Positions 19,045 through 28,163 of a stretch of 64,000 bases of DNA are shown here, one piece after another. Location: contig NZ_SOBT01000008.1 in assembly GCF_004364935.1 (NCBI RefSeq), forward strand, positions 1,491,534 through 1,555,533, given 5' to 3'. The position numbers were made by a program, and so were the translations under genes. This DNA is from Panacagrimonas perspica. GTDB lineage: Bacteria; Pseudomonadota; Gammaproteobacteria; Nevskiales; Nevskiaceae. The notes beneath the pieces were generated by a model. That model was not told where the DNA came from. It was given only the letters and a program-made list of their open reading frames with translations, and ran no database searches. The first letter of the stretch is position 1. Each line of letters starts with the position of its first letter.

Positions 19045-19522
19045 CGTGGATCGGCTTGTCGCTGACGACGATGCCGTCGGCATCCGCGTACAGCCAGGCG
19101 CCCGGCGTGAACGTCGCGCCGGCGAACTTCACGACGCGATCCGCCTGCGCGCTGTGCAAGCCCTTCTCGCTCTTGCGCGGATGCTTGCCCAGCGCCTTGA
19201 GTCCGAATGCCTGCTGCGAGATCTCGCCGCTGTCGCGGATCAGGCCGTATACGACCACACCGGCCCAGGCGTTCTTCACGGCGAGCACGCCGAGATTGCC
19301 GCCGAACAAGGCGCAGCGCGTCGAGCCGCCGCCGTCCACCACCAGCACGCGGTTCTCGCCCGGGGTTTCGAGCGTGGCGCGCACCTGCGCGTTGTCCTCG
19401 AACACCTTCAGCGTCTTGATCGGGCCGAAGAACGTGGTGCGGCCGCCGAAGTCGCTGAAGACCGGGTCGCAGGTCTGGGCTTCGGGATGGGCGTCGGAGA
19501 GATCGGTCGTGGCGTAGGACAT
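19040..19522 (-). CDS. rraA: RraA-family protein
   Basis: A 160-residue cytoplasmic protein of the RraA fold. In enterics RraA binds RNase E and slows mRNA decay; relatives are class II 4-hydroxy-4-methyl-2-oxoglutarate/oxaloacetate aldolases. The conserved glycine-rich GGGSTRCALFGGNLGVLA, the active-site pair in VVYGLIRDSGEI, and FSDFGGRTTFFGPI near the N terminus are present. The Arg-Asp pair means aldolase activity cannot be excluded. It lies 22 bases downstream of dsbB on the same strand, and its stop is within a REP element. Confidence 0.88.
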   Translation of the reverse strand: MSYATTDLSDAHPEAQTCDPVFSDFGGRTTFFGPIKTLKVFEDNAQVRATLETPGENRVLVVDGGGSTRCALFGGNLGVLAVKNAWAGVVVYGLIRDSGEISQQAFGLKALGKHPRKSEKGLHSAQADRVVKFAGATFTPGAWLYADADGIVVSDKPIHA

Positions 19523-19544
19523 GGGAACGGTTCGGTTCGAATGT

Positions 19545-20069
19545 TCAGGATCGGGTAGCGGAAGCGGCGGCGCGGCGTTCGGCGATCGTCGGCAATGCTG
19601 CAGCGAGCATCGCCCAGAAGCTCAGGCCGATGAACGTGATCATCGTCCACATCGGCAGCGACAGGCCCAGCCACTGCGCATCGATCTTGGCGCAGTTGCC
19701 GTCGCCCTTGAGCACCATCTGCACGACTTCCATCACCGGCAGCATGCCCAGCAGATAGTCCAGCGTCGGCCCGCAAGCCGGTACCTGGTCCGCCGGCAGT
19801 CCCTGCAGCCAGACGTGGCGCGCCGCAATGATCACGCCGGCGATCGCGCACAGGTCGGCCAGCACCGCGTAGGCCCAGCGCCCGCCGCCCTTGGGGTTGT
19901 GCAGGGCGCCGATCAGGAAGAACAGGCCGGCGCCGGCCATCGCCACGCGCTGGAAGATGCACATCGGGCAGGGTTCGAAGCCCTTGAAGTGCTGCAGGTA
20001 GAGCGCGAACGCGAGTCCGCCGACGCAGCCGAGGAAGCCCAACAGGCACAGCGAGCGATAAGAGAGCAT
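19545..20069 (-). CDS. dsbB: Disulfide bond formation protein B
   Basis: DsbB re-oxidises periplasmic DsbA and passes electrons to quinone. The 174-residue protein has four predicted membrane helices, the first redox pair CPMC after helix 1 (FEPCPMCIFQR), and the second pair in the long periplasmic loop (VPACGPTLDYLL and DGNCAKID). ATG at 20069 is chosen because MLSYRSLCLLGFLGCVGG starts directly at helix 1; the open frame upstream overlaps the divergent apbE gene. It is probably co-transcribed with rraA. Confidence 0.95.
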   Translation of the reverse strand: MLSYRSLCLLGFLGCVGGLAFALYLQHFKGFEPCPMCIFQRVAMAGAGLFFLIGALHNPKGGGRWAYAVLADLCAIAGVIIAARHVWLQGLPADQVPACGPTLDYLLGMLPVMEVVQMVLKGDGNCAKIDAQWLGLSLPMWTMITFIGLSFWAMLAAALPTIAERRAAASATRS

Positions 20070-20240
20070 TGCGGCGAGGGTCGGCAGCGAGTTCGGGCCG
20101 TGATTATCCCGCAAGCCCCGGGCCGACGGGAATCGCCCGGGCCCGCCAGGACCACGCTCGGGCATCGACTCGTCACCCCCCGCGACACTGCTTGCCCGAG
20201 AGGTTTGCGCCCCCCGGCAGCGGCCGCCTATCTTCGTCCG

Positions 20241-21242
20241 ATGATCTTCAGGTCCGGCGCCCGCGACGCGGGCTCGCGCAAGCAGGGCGGCTCCGGCGCG
20301 GCCCAGGCCAGCGCACCCGGCTGGCATCGGCTCGAAGAACCGCTGATGGGCACCGAGGTTTCGGTGGAGCTCTGGCACGAGGACAACGGGCACGCCGCCG
20401 CCGCGGCCGCGGCGGTCATCGCCGAGTACCACCGCATCAACGTCCTGATGAGCACCTACCGCGAGGACAGCGAGATCTCGCGACTCAACCGCGAGGCCGC
20501 GCAGGGTCCCTGCCTCGTCGGCGCCGAACTCTTCGACCTGATCCGCCGATCGCTCGACCTCGCCCGCCTCAGCGGCGGATGCTTCGACATCACCTACGAC
20601 GGCATCGGCCAGCTCTACGATCTGCGCGCCGGCGTCGCGCCGCAACCGGCGGCGGTGCGCGACCGTCTTTCGCTGATCGACTGGCGTGCGGTCGAACTGG
20701 ACGCCGCCACCCGCTCGATCCGCTTCCGCCGCCCCGGCATGCGCATCAATCTTGGTGGTATCGCCAAGGGCTACGCGGTGGAACGCGGTGCGAGCTTGCT
20801 GCGCGAGCGCGGCATCCGTCACGCACTGCTCAACGCCGGCGGCGACAGCCGTGTGATCGGCGATCGCCGCGGCGAGCCATGGATCATCGGCATTCGCGAT
20901 CCGCGTGTGGAGAATGGCGTGATCGCACGCCTGCCCCTCATCGACGAAGCGATCTCCACAGCCGGCGACTACGAACGCTACTTCGACCGACCCGATGGCG
21001 AACGCGTCCACCACATCCTCGACCCGACGACGGGGTTGCCGTCGAAGGGCATGCGCAGCGTCACGGTCATCGGACCCGACGCCACGCTGACCGACGGGCT
21101 CGACACCGCGATGTTCGTCATGGGTGTCGACAAGGGCATGGCGATGCTGGCCCAGTTGCCTGGATACGAAGCCGTGATGGTCGATGGAGAGGGCCGGCTC
21201 TGGTACTCGCCAGGGCTGCAGCAGCCCGCCACCGGCAGGTAA
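20241..21242 (+). CDS. apbE: FAD:protein FMN transferase (ApbE family)
   Basis: ApbE enzymes attach FMN covalently to Ser/Thr of exported or membrane proteins. The 333-residue product carries the family motifs MGTEVSVELWH, INLGGIAKGYAVERGA, NAGGDSRVIG, ISTAGDYERYF and HHILDPTTGLPSKG, ending with the DGLDTAMFVMG helix. Unusually, no lipoprotein or signal peptide is obvious before MGTEVS, whereas ApbE is normally exported; an upstream alternative start does not supply one. No FMN_bind-domain substrate is encoded in this window. It is 179 bases upstream of the HzsA-like gene and on the same strand, so it may be the first member of the large locus. Confidence 0.92.
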   Translation: MIFRSGARDAGSRKQGGSGAAQASAPGWHRLEEPLMGTEVSVELWHEDNGHAAAAAAAVIAEYHRINVLMSTYREDSEISRLNREAAQGPCLVGAELFDLIRRSLDLARLSGGCFDITYDGIGQLYDLRAGVAPQPAAVRDRLSLIDWRAVELDAATRSIRFRRPGMRINLGGIAKGYAVERGASLLRERGIRHALLNAGGDSRVIGDRRGEPWIIGIRDPRVENGVIARLPLIDEAISTAGDYERYFDRPDGERVHHILDPTTGLPSKGMRSVTVIGPDATLTDGLDTAMFVMGVDKGMAMLAQLPGYEAVMVDGEGRLWYSPGLQQPATGR

Positions 21243-21421
21243 GGCTCGGTCGGAACACCGGGGGCGACGCATCCGCGTGCCGTGCGCGCTCGGCTCGAGA
21301 AGGCCGCCGCTGGTCGGAGATCCCGACGCGCTGGAGCGCGGATTTCGTGCAAGCTGCACTTATCGTGGTTTCCGCACGGACGCGGCCGGTCGGGGGCGCT
21401 CCGAACGCCAGGGGGCGGGAC

Positions 21422-24253
21422 GTGATCAACACACCATTCTTCGGATCTGCGGTCCGCCTGCTGGCGGCCGCAGCCGTCGCTGCGGGCACGTTCGGCCTTG
21501 GCGCCTGCAGCTCGCCCAACAACGACTCGGTGGCCATCGAGGGCAACTACCCCATCGTCTTCGCCAAGCGCAATTCGGAGGCGCTGGGCAGTCCCACCGA
21601 CGCCATCGAGTTCGAAGCCGGCGGCGATTTGATGATGATGAATCTGGCCTCGCCCAGCGCCGGCATGGAGAACCTGACCGCTGTCTACACGCAGGGCGAA
21701 GGCGACGTCGCCGAGCCGGAGATCTCGTACGACGGCAAACGCCTGCTGTTCTCGATGCGCGGACCGGACGACAACTCGTTCCACATCTTCGAGATGGACC
21801 TGGGCACGCGTGCGCTGCGCCGGGTCATCGCGGACGACGCGGTGGCCGACGAAGGCGACGATCTGGGCGCGCACTAACTGCCGGACGGGCGCATCGTCTT
21901 CAGTTCCAACCGCCAGACGCGCAGCAAGGAACTGCTGGTGGCCGAGGGCACGGAACCCTACGCCCACCTCGACGAGTACGAACGCGAGCGCGCCACGCTG
22001 CTGCACGTGATGAACGCGGACGGCACCGCCATCCACCAGATCTCGTTCAACCAGAGCCACGACCGCAATCCCACCGTGCTGCGTTCCGGCGAGATCATGT
22101 TCGCGCGCTGGGACCACGTGGGTGATCGCAACCACTTCCCGATCTTCTTCGCCAACCCGGACGGCACCAGCATCTTCGTGCGCTATGGCGCGTTCTCGCC
22201 GGGCAACAGTTTCCTGCAGCCTCGCGAGATGCCGGACGGCAAGGTCATGACCAGCCTGATGCCGCTGTCCGGGACGAACCTGGGCGGCGCACTGATGAGC
22301 GTCGACATCCAGAACTTCTCCGAGAACGACCAGCCCGCCGCAGTCGAGACCACCGGCGTCGGCCAGAAACAGCTCAGCGTCGACAACGTGAACTTCGACG
22401 ATCGCGACGAGCCGGCCACCTTCGGCCGCTACACCTCGCCCTACCCGCTGTACGACGGCACGAACCGCGCGCTGGTGAGCTGGTCGCCGTCGCGCCCGGT
22501 GAACGAGACCGACCCGCTCACCGGTGAAGTCGAGCGCGTCGAGGGCCTGCCGCTGTACGGCGTCTACATGTTCGACATCGGCAAGCAGACCCTGCGGCCG
22601 ATCGCCATTCCGCCGGAAGGCTGGTCCTACGTGGATGCGGTCGCGGTGGCGCCCCGCCCGTTCCCCAACGTCATTCCGGACAAGCCGCTCAATGCCGACC
22701 TCGCGGCGCGCGGCCTGGGGCTGCTGAACATCAAGAGCGTCTACGACACCGACGACCAGGACCTGATGGGCGACAGTGTGCTCGCACCGGGCGAAGTCAT
22801 TCCCAAGACCGCGGCACCGGCCGGACATCACCACGCCACGGTGCCCGACCTTGCGAAGCTCAAGGACCCCGCACAGACCACGGCGGCTCAGCGCCCCGGC
22901 CGCTTCCTGCGCGTGACCAAGGCGGTCCCCACGCCGCCCGGCCTGTCGCGCGAGTCGATCGGCGAAACCGAGATGGAGATGCAGCAGATCGTCGGCTACA
23001 CCGAAGTGGAACCCGACGGTTCCGCGCGACTGCTGGTGCCTTCGGATACGCCGCTGACGCTGGCCGTCGTCGACAGCAACGGCATGGCCTTCCAGACGCA
23101 CACCAACTGGTTGCAGGTCCGCCCCGGCGAGACGCGAACCTGTGACGGCTGCCACTCGCCGCGTCGCGGCGTGGCGCTCAACGTCACGCCGATCGCTGGC
23201 AACCATCCGAACACGCAGACCGTGCTCGCGCCGCAGCCGGGCGAGTCGATGGCCGAAACCCGCACGCGCCTGAACCCGCTGCAGATGAACCTGAAGCCGG
23301 ATATGACGTACATCGACGTCTGGACCGATCCGGTCGCCGCCGGCCGCCCCGCGGACGCGCCGCTGGCCCTGACCTATTTGGGCCTGACCACGGCCACGCC
23401 GGTCAACGGCGTCATCAATTTCCCCGATCACATCGCGCCGCTGTTCACGAATCCGGCGCGCCTGCTCAACACCTGCACCAACTGCCACAACAACGCCAAC
23501 GCGGACGACCCGGTGTCCGCCGGCCTGGACCTGCGCAGCGTCGTCTCGGGGACCGGCCGCCTGACGTCGTACGAATCGCTGACGCTGGGCAAGGTGCAGT
23601 TCGATCCGGACACCGGCCTGCCGATCGTGCGCGAGGACGACGGCGAGATCGAAGTGGTGCGCGACGATCCCATCGTCAAGACCGGCGGCAGCCGCGATTC
23701 CTCGCGCAGTTCGCCGCTGTTCGAGAAGCTGCTCGAGCGCGAACTGACGGCCTCCGCGCCGCTGCCGGCGCGCACCGTCAACCACGCCGGCATGATGAAT
23801 CCGGGCGAGCTGCGCCTGCTCGCCGAATGGGCCGACGTCGGCGCCCAGTACTACAACGACCCGTTCAACGGCTTGCCGCGCACGCTGGCGAACACGCGCG
23901 GGGTGAAGGGACTCGACGAGACGATCTTCGAAGAGGACGTGCACCCGATCCTGCTGGAGCGTTGCAGCATGTGCCACCAGCCAGTCGGCAACGGCGGTGG
24001 TGACCCGGGATCGTTCGAGCGCAACCAGTTCGTGCTCACCGGCGACACCGAGGGCGACTACAACGTCACGCTGACGATGGTGAACAACGTCTGCAACCCG
24101 CCGGCCAATCCGCTGCTGATGCGCCCGACGTCGAACGACCTGGGCGCCCATCCGCATCCGCAGATCGGCACGCCGCCACGGCCGGTGATGTCGCCGCTGG
24201 AAGCCGACTACACGACAATCCGCGACTGGATCGCCTCCGGCGACTGCCTGTGA
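21422..24253 (+). pseudogene. HzsA-like three-haem lipoprotein, interrupted by in-frame TAA
   Basis: This reading frame encodes a protein of about 943 residues related to the hydrazine synthase alpha subunit family: a TolB/WD-like N-terminal half and a C-terminal half with three c-type haem sites, CDGCH (574), CTNCH (685) and CSMCH (848). It starts at GTG 21422 after a GGGGGCGGGA stretch, with a lipoprotein signal ending LGAC29. A TAA at 21875-21877 (codon 152) breaks it: the sequence reads GAH, stop, LPDGRIVFSSNR, and the frame continues unchanged to 24253. A Tyr codon (TAC) is expected at that place. Explanations are a recent nonsense mutation, a sequencing error or readthrough. A restart at GTG 21938 would lack an export signal, so haem could not be attached. 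No hydrazine synthase partner genes are present, so hydrazine synthesis is not implied. Confidence 0.8.
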
Positions 24254-24786
24254 AGCGAGGCCTGGCGATGCGCGCGTCGGCCGGATCCATCGTTCTCGCG
24301 GCGGGCCTGCTGCTCGGTGGCTGCGACAACACGGTGAACCCGCAGCCGGTCGAGGCCAGCGGCTCGACGCTCTGCGTCGTCGACTACGAGGTCTGCGTGA
24401 ATCCGATCTTCGATGCGGCGCTCAACGGCCGCACCGGCGTCGCGACCTGCTCTTCCGGCGGCTGCCACTCACAGGCTTCGGGCTCCGGCGGCGCATTCAA
24501 GATCCATCCGGGTGCCACCACCGGCTCTGCCGAGATGATGGCCAACTACTTCTCGGCGCGATCCTTCGCCAACCTCGACGATCCGCCGGGCAGCCGCCTG
24601 CTGCAGAAGCCCACGGCCGGCCGTTCGGCCGCCATCGGCGGACACGCCGGCGGCGACATCTTTCCCGGCACCACTGACGAATGCCACGCGGTGATCCAGA
24701 ACTGGATCGCGACGCGCGTGGACGATGCCAATGCGAGCGTCTGCGGCAGCTGCGTGCCGGTGGATGTGTCGACCTGTGGCTATTGA
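24250..24786 (+). CDS. Small secreted lipoprotein with a CX4CH motif
   Basis: A 178-residue lipoprotein (signal ending LLGGC, then DNTVN) whose GTG start overlaps the stop of the HzsA-like gene as GTGA. One haem-type motif, CSSGGCH, with four rather than two residues between the cysteines, is followed by features of small cytochrome domains (ANLDDPPGSRLLQKPT, GGHAGGDIFPG). Other cysteines occur in CVVDYEVC, DECH and CGSC, so disulfides are likely. It probably works with the HzsA-like protein as an electron carrier or haem subunit. Whether the CX4CH motif binds haem cannot be told from sequence. Confidence 0.8.
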   Translation: MKRGLAMRASAGSIVLAAGLLLGGCDNTVNPQPVEASGSTLCVVDYEVCVNPIFDAALNGRTGVATCSSGGCHSQASGSGGAFKIHPGATTGSAEMMANYFSARSFANLDDPPGSRLLQKPTAGRSAAIGGHAGGDIFPGTTDECHAVIQNWIATRVDDANASVCGSCVPVDVSTCGY

Positions 24787-25561
24787 TCCGGCGCGGGCCG
24801 GCACGCGCACGTCGCTTGCGGCGACGTTCCTGCTCGCGACCGCCCTGCTCTTCCATCAAGGCGTTCGCGCCGCGGAGCCGTCCGAACCGCAGGTCCAGGT
24901 GACGGTCGCCGAAGCGCTGATGGAACTACGCACCGGCCCTGGTCGCGGCTACCCGATCTACTACGTCGCCGAGCGCGGCGAGACCGTCACGGTCCTCAAG
25001 CGGCGCACGTCCTGGTTCAAGGTACGCACCGCGCGCGGCAAGGACGGCTGGGTCGGCATCGAACAGATGCGGGCTGCCGTGATGGCGGACGGCGTCTCCG
25101 CGTCGCTGCGTGAAGCCGTGCTCGCCGATTTCGAGACGCAGACGCTGGAAGTCGGGTTCGCGGCCGGACAGTTCGACGGCGACCCGATCGTGAGCTTTCG
25201 CGCCGGCTATCACTTCGTCGAGGGGCTGGCCGGCGAGCTCAGCCTGTCGCAGATCTCCGGCGCCTACTCCGGATCGCAGTTGCTGTTCGGCAGCCTGCTG
25301 GTGGAACACCCGATCGGCGCGCGCTTCGCGCCGTTCCTCGGCATCGGCGGTGGCTATTTCCGCAACCGCAACCGCGCCACGCTGGTCGGCGAGATCGACA
25401 CGAAGTCCTCGACGATGCTCGGCGCACGCGCCGGCATGCGCGTCTATCTGACGCGCAATTTCCTCGTGCGCGCCGACTACTCCCGCTACCTCGCTCTGAC
25501 CAGCGAGGACCAGAACGATCGCTTCGACGAGGTGCAGCTTGGCTTCTCGTTCTTCTTCTGA
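24776..25561 (+). CDS. SH3-domain plus outer-membrane beta-barrel protein
   Basis: A 261-residue exported protein: signal peptide (LAATFLLATALLFHQGVRA), a bacterial SH3-type domain (about residues 40-95; VAEALMELRTGPGRGYPIYYVAERGE and WFKVRTARGKDGWVG) and a small barrel (about 115-261) ending LGFSFFF, a typical terminal barrel strand with Phe last. The GTG start at 24776 overlaps the preceding gene by 11 bases; no clear ribosome site is visible, so the start is provisional. It resembles the outer-membrane barrel family described from Myxococcus and relatives (TIGR04565 in my recollection). SH3 domains of this type often bind peptidoglycan or peptides. Confidence 0.8.
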   Translation: MAIDPARAGTRTSLAATFLLATALLFHQGVRAAEPSEPQVQVTVAEALMELRTGPGRGYPIYYVAERGETVTVLKRRTSWFKVRTARGKDGWVGIEQMRAAVMADGVSASLREAVLADFETQTLEVGFAAGQFDGDPIVSFRAGYHFVEGLAGELSLSQISGAYSGSQLLFGSLLVEHPIGARFAPFLGIGGGYFRNRNRATLVGEIDTKSSTMLGARAGMRVYLTRNFLVRADYSRYLALTSEDQNDRFDEVQLGFSFFF

Positions 25562-25577
25562 CGCTCCAGGAATTTCC

Positions 25578-26288
25578 TTGACCTACCGTCCTGCGCTCCC
25601 ACACCTCGCCGTCGTCCTGCTGTTGTCGTTCTCGGTGAGCGGCTGCGCACTATGGAGCCGCATGTGGGCGCCCAAGGACGAGCCGGTCGACGAAGAGCCG
25701 GTGAAGCAGGAACCGGTGATCAGCAGCGAAGGGACGCTGGATCCGGTGATCGATCCGGACGTGGCGCGCCGCGAAGTCATCGTCCCGCGCATCGACACGG
25801 AGAACTACGAGGTGGGCACGTTCCTGGGCGTGCTCAGCGTCGAGGATCTCGAATCGCACCCGATCTACGGCGTGCGCGCCGCCTACCATCTCTCCGAGGA
25901 CTTCTTCGTCGAGGCCGAGTACGGGCGTTCCGAAGCCTCCGACCAGATCCGCCGCACGATCGGTCAGCCGTTCTTTCCCAAGAAGACGGTCTCGCTGGAC
26001 ACCTATGGCGTGAACATCGGCTACAACCTGCTGCCGGGCGAGTTGTTCCTCGGCTCCAGCCGCGCGATCTCCGCAACGATGTACGTGCTCGGCGGCGCCG
26101 GCGACACGCAGTTCAACAACGAGCACTACCTCACCTACAACGCCGGCATGGGCCTGAAGCTGCTGCCCACGGACTGGCTGAGCCTGCGACTCGAGATGCG
26201 CGATCGCATGTGGGAGTCGGATCTCCTGGGCAAGGACAAATTCACCCACAATTTCGAAGCCACGCTCGGCGTGGCGGCGTTCTTCTGA
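25578..26288 (+). CDS. Outer-membrane beta-barrel lipoprotein
   Basis: A 236-residue protein with a lipobox (SFSVSGC), an acidic linker (DEPVDEEPVKQEPV), and a barrel of about eight strands (from YEVGTFLGVLSVEDLESHPI) ending LGVAAFF. Its TTG start at 25578 has AGGAA five bases upstream and lies 16 bases after the previous stop; a GTG/ATG-type start with better context is absent. The barrel is related in pattern to the gene before it, including GVRAAYHLSEDFFVEAEYG versus SFRAGYHFVEGLAGELSLS, so the two probably arose by duplication and may pair in the outer membrane. Confidence 0.8.
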   Translation: MTYRPALPHLAVVLLLSFSVSGCALWSRMWAPKDEPVDEEPVKQEPVISSEGTLDPVIDPDVARREVIVPRIDTENYEVGTFLGVLSVEDLESHPIYGVRAAYHLSEDFFVEAEYGRSEASDQIRRTIGQPFFPKKTVSLDTYGVNIGYNLLPGELFLGSSRAISATMYVLGGAGDTQFNNEHYLTYNAGMGLKLLPTDWLSLRLEMRDRMWESDLLGKDKFTHNFEATLGVAAFF

Positions 26289-26301
26289 GCGGAGCCCCCC
26301 G

Positions 26302-26805
26302 ATGCATCGACTTCGCGTGATCCTCACGCTGATGATCGGTCTGCTGGTCTGCACACCGCAGGCGCCGGCCAGCGCCGACATGACCGGAAAGCCGGCGCCC
26401 GATTTCGCGCTGCGCAGTCTCGACGGCAAGAACCGCCGGCTTTCCGAGATGCGCGGCGAGGTCGTGATGATCAACTTCTGGGCGACGTGGTGCGGACCCT
26501 GTCGCGAAGAGATGCCGCTGCTCGATCGCATCTACCAGCAGTACCAGCCGGTGGGATTCCAGGTGCTCGGCGTCAACGTCGACGAAGCCGGCGGCCGCGC
26601 CGCCGAGATGGCGAAGACGCTCGGCGTGTCGTTCCCGGTGCTGTTCGACGACGACAAGTCGGTGAGCAAGCTCTACGACATCGGCTCGATGCCGATGACG
26701 GTGCTGATCGCCCGAGACGGCACCGTGCGTTACCTGCACAAGGGTTACCAGCCGGGCGTCGAGCGCGACTACCTCGACCAGATCCGCCTGCTGCTGAAGG
26801 ACTAG
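26302..26805 (+). CDS. TlpA-family periplasmic thioredoxin
   Basis: A 167-residue exported thioredoxin-fold protein with signal peptide (LILTLMIGLLVCTPQAPASA region), the redox motif WCGPC in NFWATWCGPCREEMPLL, and the cis-proline loop GSMPMTV. Such proteins reduce disulfides on apocytochrome c or other periplasmic clients. It lies 13 bases after the barrel lipoprotein and 10 before the DUF4266 gene, so it should act on products of this operon, for example the haem-site cysteines of the HzsA-like protein or the Cys-Gly-Cys tail of the DUF4266 protein. Confidence 0.92.
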   Translation: MHRLRVILTLMIGLLVCTPQAPASADMTGKPAPDFALRSLDGKNRRLSEMRGEVVMINFWATWCGPCREEMPLLDRIYQQYQPVGFQVLGVNVDEAGGRAAEMAKTLGVSFPVLFDDDKSVSKLYDIGSMPMTVLIARDGTVRYLHKGYQPGVERDYLDQIRLLLKD

Positions 26806-26815
26806 GACGCCCATC

Positions 26816-27043
26816 GTGATGAAGACCGTCGTCTCCAGCCTGCTGCTCGCCGCCCTGCTCTCGGGCTGCGCCGAGTTCGCCTACAAGCCCGTCATGCCGT
26901 ACGAACGCGAACGGCTCGCCGATCCGCTGATGTCGCTGTCGCGCGATCCGGTTTCCGATGCGCACCTGCAGCACGTGCAGGAGACGCGCGAAGGTGCGCG
27001 CGGCGGCGCCGGCACCGGCGGTGGAGGCTGCGGATGCAACTGA
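26816..27043 (+). CDS. DUF4266 small lipoprotein with GGGGCGCN tail
   Basis: A 75-residue lipoprotein (lipobox LLSGC) with the family sequence YERERLADPLMSL in the middle and a glycine-rich end, GGAGTGGGGCGCN, that holds two cysteines as the third- and second-last residues but one. The start is GTG 26816 or the adjacent ATG 26819. It overlaps the DUF3570 gene by 10 bases. The two families are usually neighbours as far as I recall, often with TlpA and ApbE. Function is unknown; the short body and Cys-Gly-Cys tail look like a carrier or modification site rather than an enzyme. Confidence 0.85.
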   Translation: MMKTVVSSLLLAALLSGCAEFAYKPVMPYERERLADPLMSLSRDPVSDAHLQHVQETREGARGGAGTGGGGCGCN

Positions 27044-28161
27044 TCGCGTCCGGCTTCTGGCATAAGCTGCGCGACCGCCTCGCCATCGGCATCCCGGCGC
27101 TGCTGGCGCTGCTGCCTGGCCAACGTGCCGCGGCGGCAGTGCTGCCCGAAGAACGCGCCGACACGCTGTACCACCTCTACGACGGCGGCGGACAGACCGT
27201 GCAGGGCCCCGCCCTGCTGGTCCGGAAGAACTTCGCGGAACGCGTGTCGGTGACCGGCGGCTACTACGTGGACCGCATCAGCGGCGCGTCGATCGACGTC
27301 GTCACCAACGCCAGCAAGTACACCGAGGAACGCACCGAGTACAGCGCCGGCGCCGAGCTGCTGCATCACGACACCAGCCTGAGCGTTTCGTACACCGACA
27401 GCGACGAGAACGACTACCAGGCCAGGACGCTGCGGCTCGGCGTCTCGCAGGACCTGTTCCAGAGCCGCACCACGGTCGCACTCGGATATTCGAGCGGTCG
27501 TGACGACGTCGGCCGCGTGCACACGCCGTTCTCCGAGAAGGCCAACCGCGACGTCTACAGCCTGTCGGTGACGCAGGTCATCAACCCGACGTTCCTCGGC
27601 AACTTCGCCTACGAGATCACGGCGGACGATGGCTACCTGCAGAACCCCTACCGCTCTGCACGTGTGCAGGGCGGAACGGTGCCGGAGATCTATCCGGGCA
27701 CACGCACCGGGCACGCGCTGTCCGCCCGTCTCGTGAAGTCCTGGTCGGAGTCGTGGTCCTCGCGGCTCGAAGGCCGCTACTACCACGACACCTGGGAAGT
27801 CGACGCCTTCAACATCGGCGTCGGCGCCACCCACCGACTCCCGCGCGGCTGGATCGTCGACGCCTCGTACCGCTTCTACGTGCAGGGCGCGGCCTCGTTC
27901 TACAGCGACGACTTCGACCAGCCGATGAATTTCATGGCGCGCGACAAGGAGCTGGCCAGCTTCACCGGCCACACGCTCGGCGCGAAGCTCACGTTGCCGC
28001 TGGCGCGCTGGGAGAGCGGGCATGTCCTCAACGGCATCGACCTGAGCACCGCGGGTTATCTGATGCGCCTGCAGTACAGCGATTTCACCGATGTGCGTGA
28101 CGGCGGCGATTACAGTTTCAACGCCGTCATCGCGCAGGCCTTCCTCACCATCCGGTACTGA
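27034..28161 (+). CDS. DUF3570 outer-membrane barrel protein
   Basis: A 375-residue protein with an N-terminal signal (IGIPALLALLPGQRAAAA) and a continuous run of amphipathic strands: VSVTGGYYVDRISGASIDVVT, TSLSVSYTDSDEND, TTVALGYSSGRDDVG, WSSRLEGRYYHDTWEVD and WIVDASYRFY, ending AFLTIRY with a terminal aromatic residue. This is the DUF3570 pattern, and the DUF4266 partner precedes it. It is predicted to lie in the outer membrane with 14-16 strands. The start ATG at 27034 sits inside the DUF4266 gene, implying coupled translation and equal output. Confidence 0.88.
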   Translation: MQLIASGFWHKLRDRLAIGIPALLALLPGQRAAAAVLPEERADTLYHLYDGGGQTVQGPALLVRKNFAERVSVTGGYYVDRISGASIDVVTNASKYTEERTEYSAGAELLHHDTSLSVSYTDSDENDYQARTLRLGVSQDLFQSRTTVALGYSSGRDDVGRVHTPFSEKANRDVYSLSVTQVINPTFLGNFAYEITADDGYLQNPYRSARVQGGTVPEIYPGTRTGHALSARLVKSWSESWSSRLEGRYYHDTWEVDAFNIGVGATHRLPRGWIVDASYRFYVQGAASFYSDDFDQPMNFMARDKELASFTGHTLGAKLTLPLARWESGHVLNGIDLSTAGYLMRLQYSDFTDVRDGGDYSFNAVIAQAFLTIRY

Positions 28162-28163
28162 AC

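Noticed and set aside
21422-24253. Hydrazine synthase in an anammox sense
   Set aside because: Only an alpha-subunit-like protein is present; beta/gamma genes are missing and the neighbours are envelope proteins. The similarity is to a wider family.
24500-24540. PGATTGS in the small lipoprotein as an ApbE flavinylation site
   Set aside because: Flavinylated sites are SGAT-type within an FMN_bind domain; no such domain or upstream Asp is seen here.
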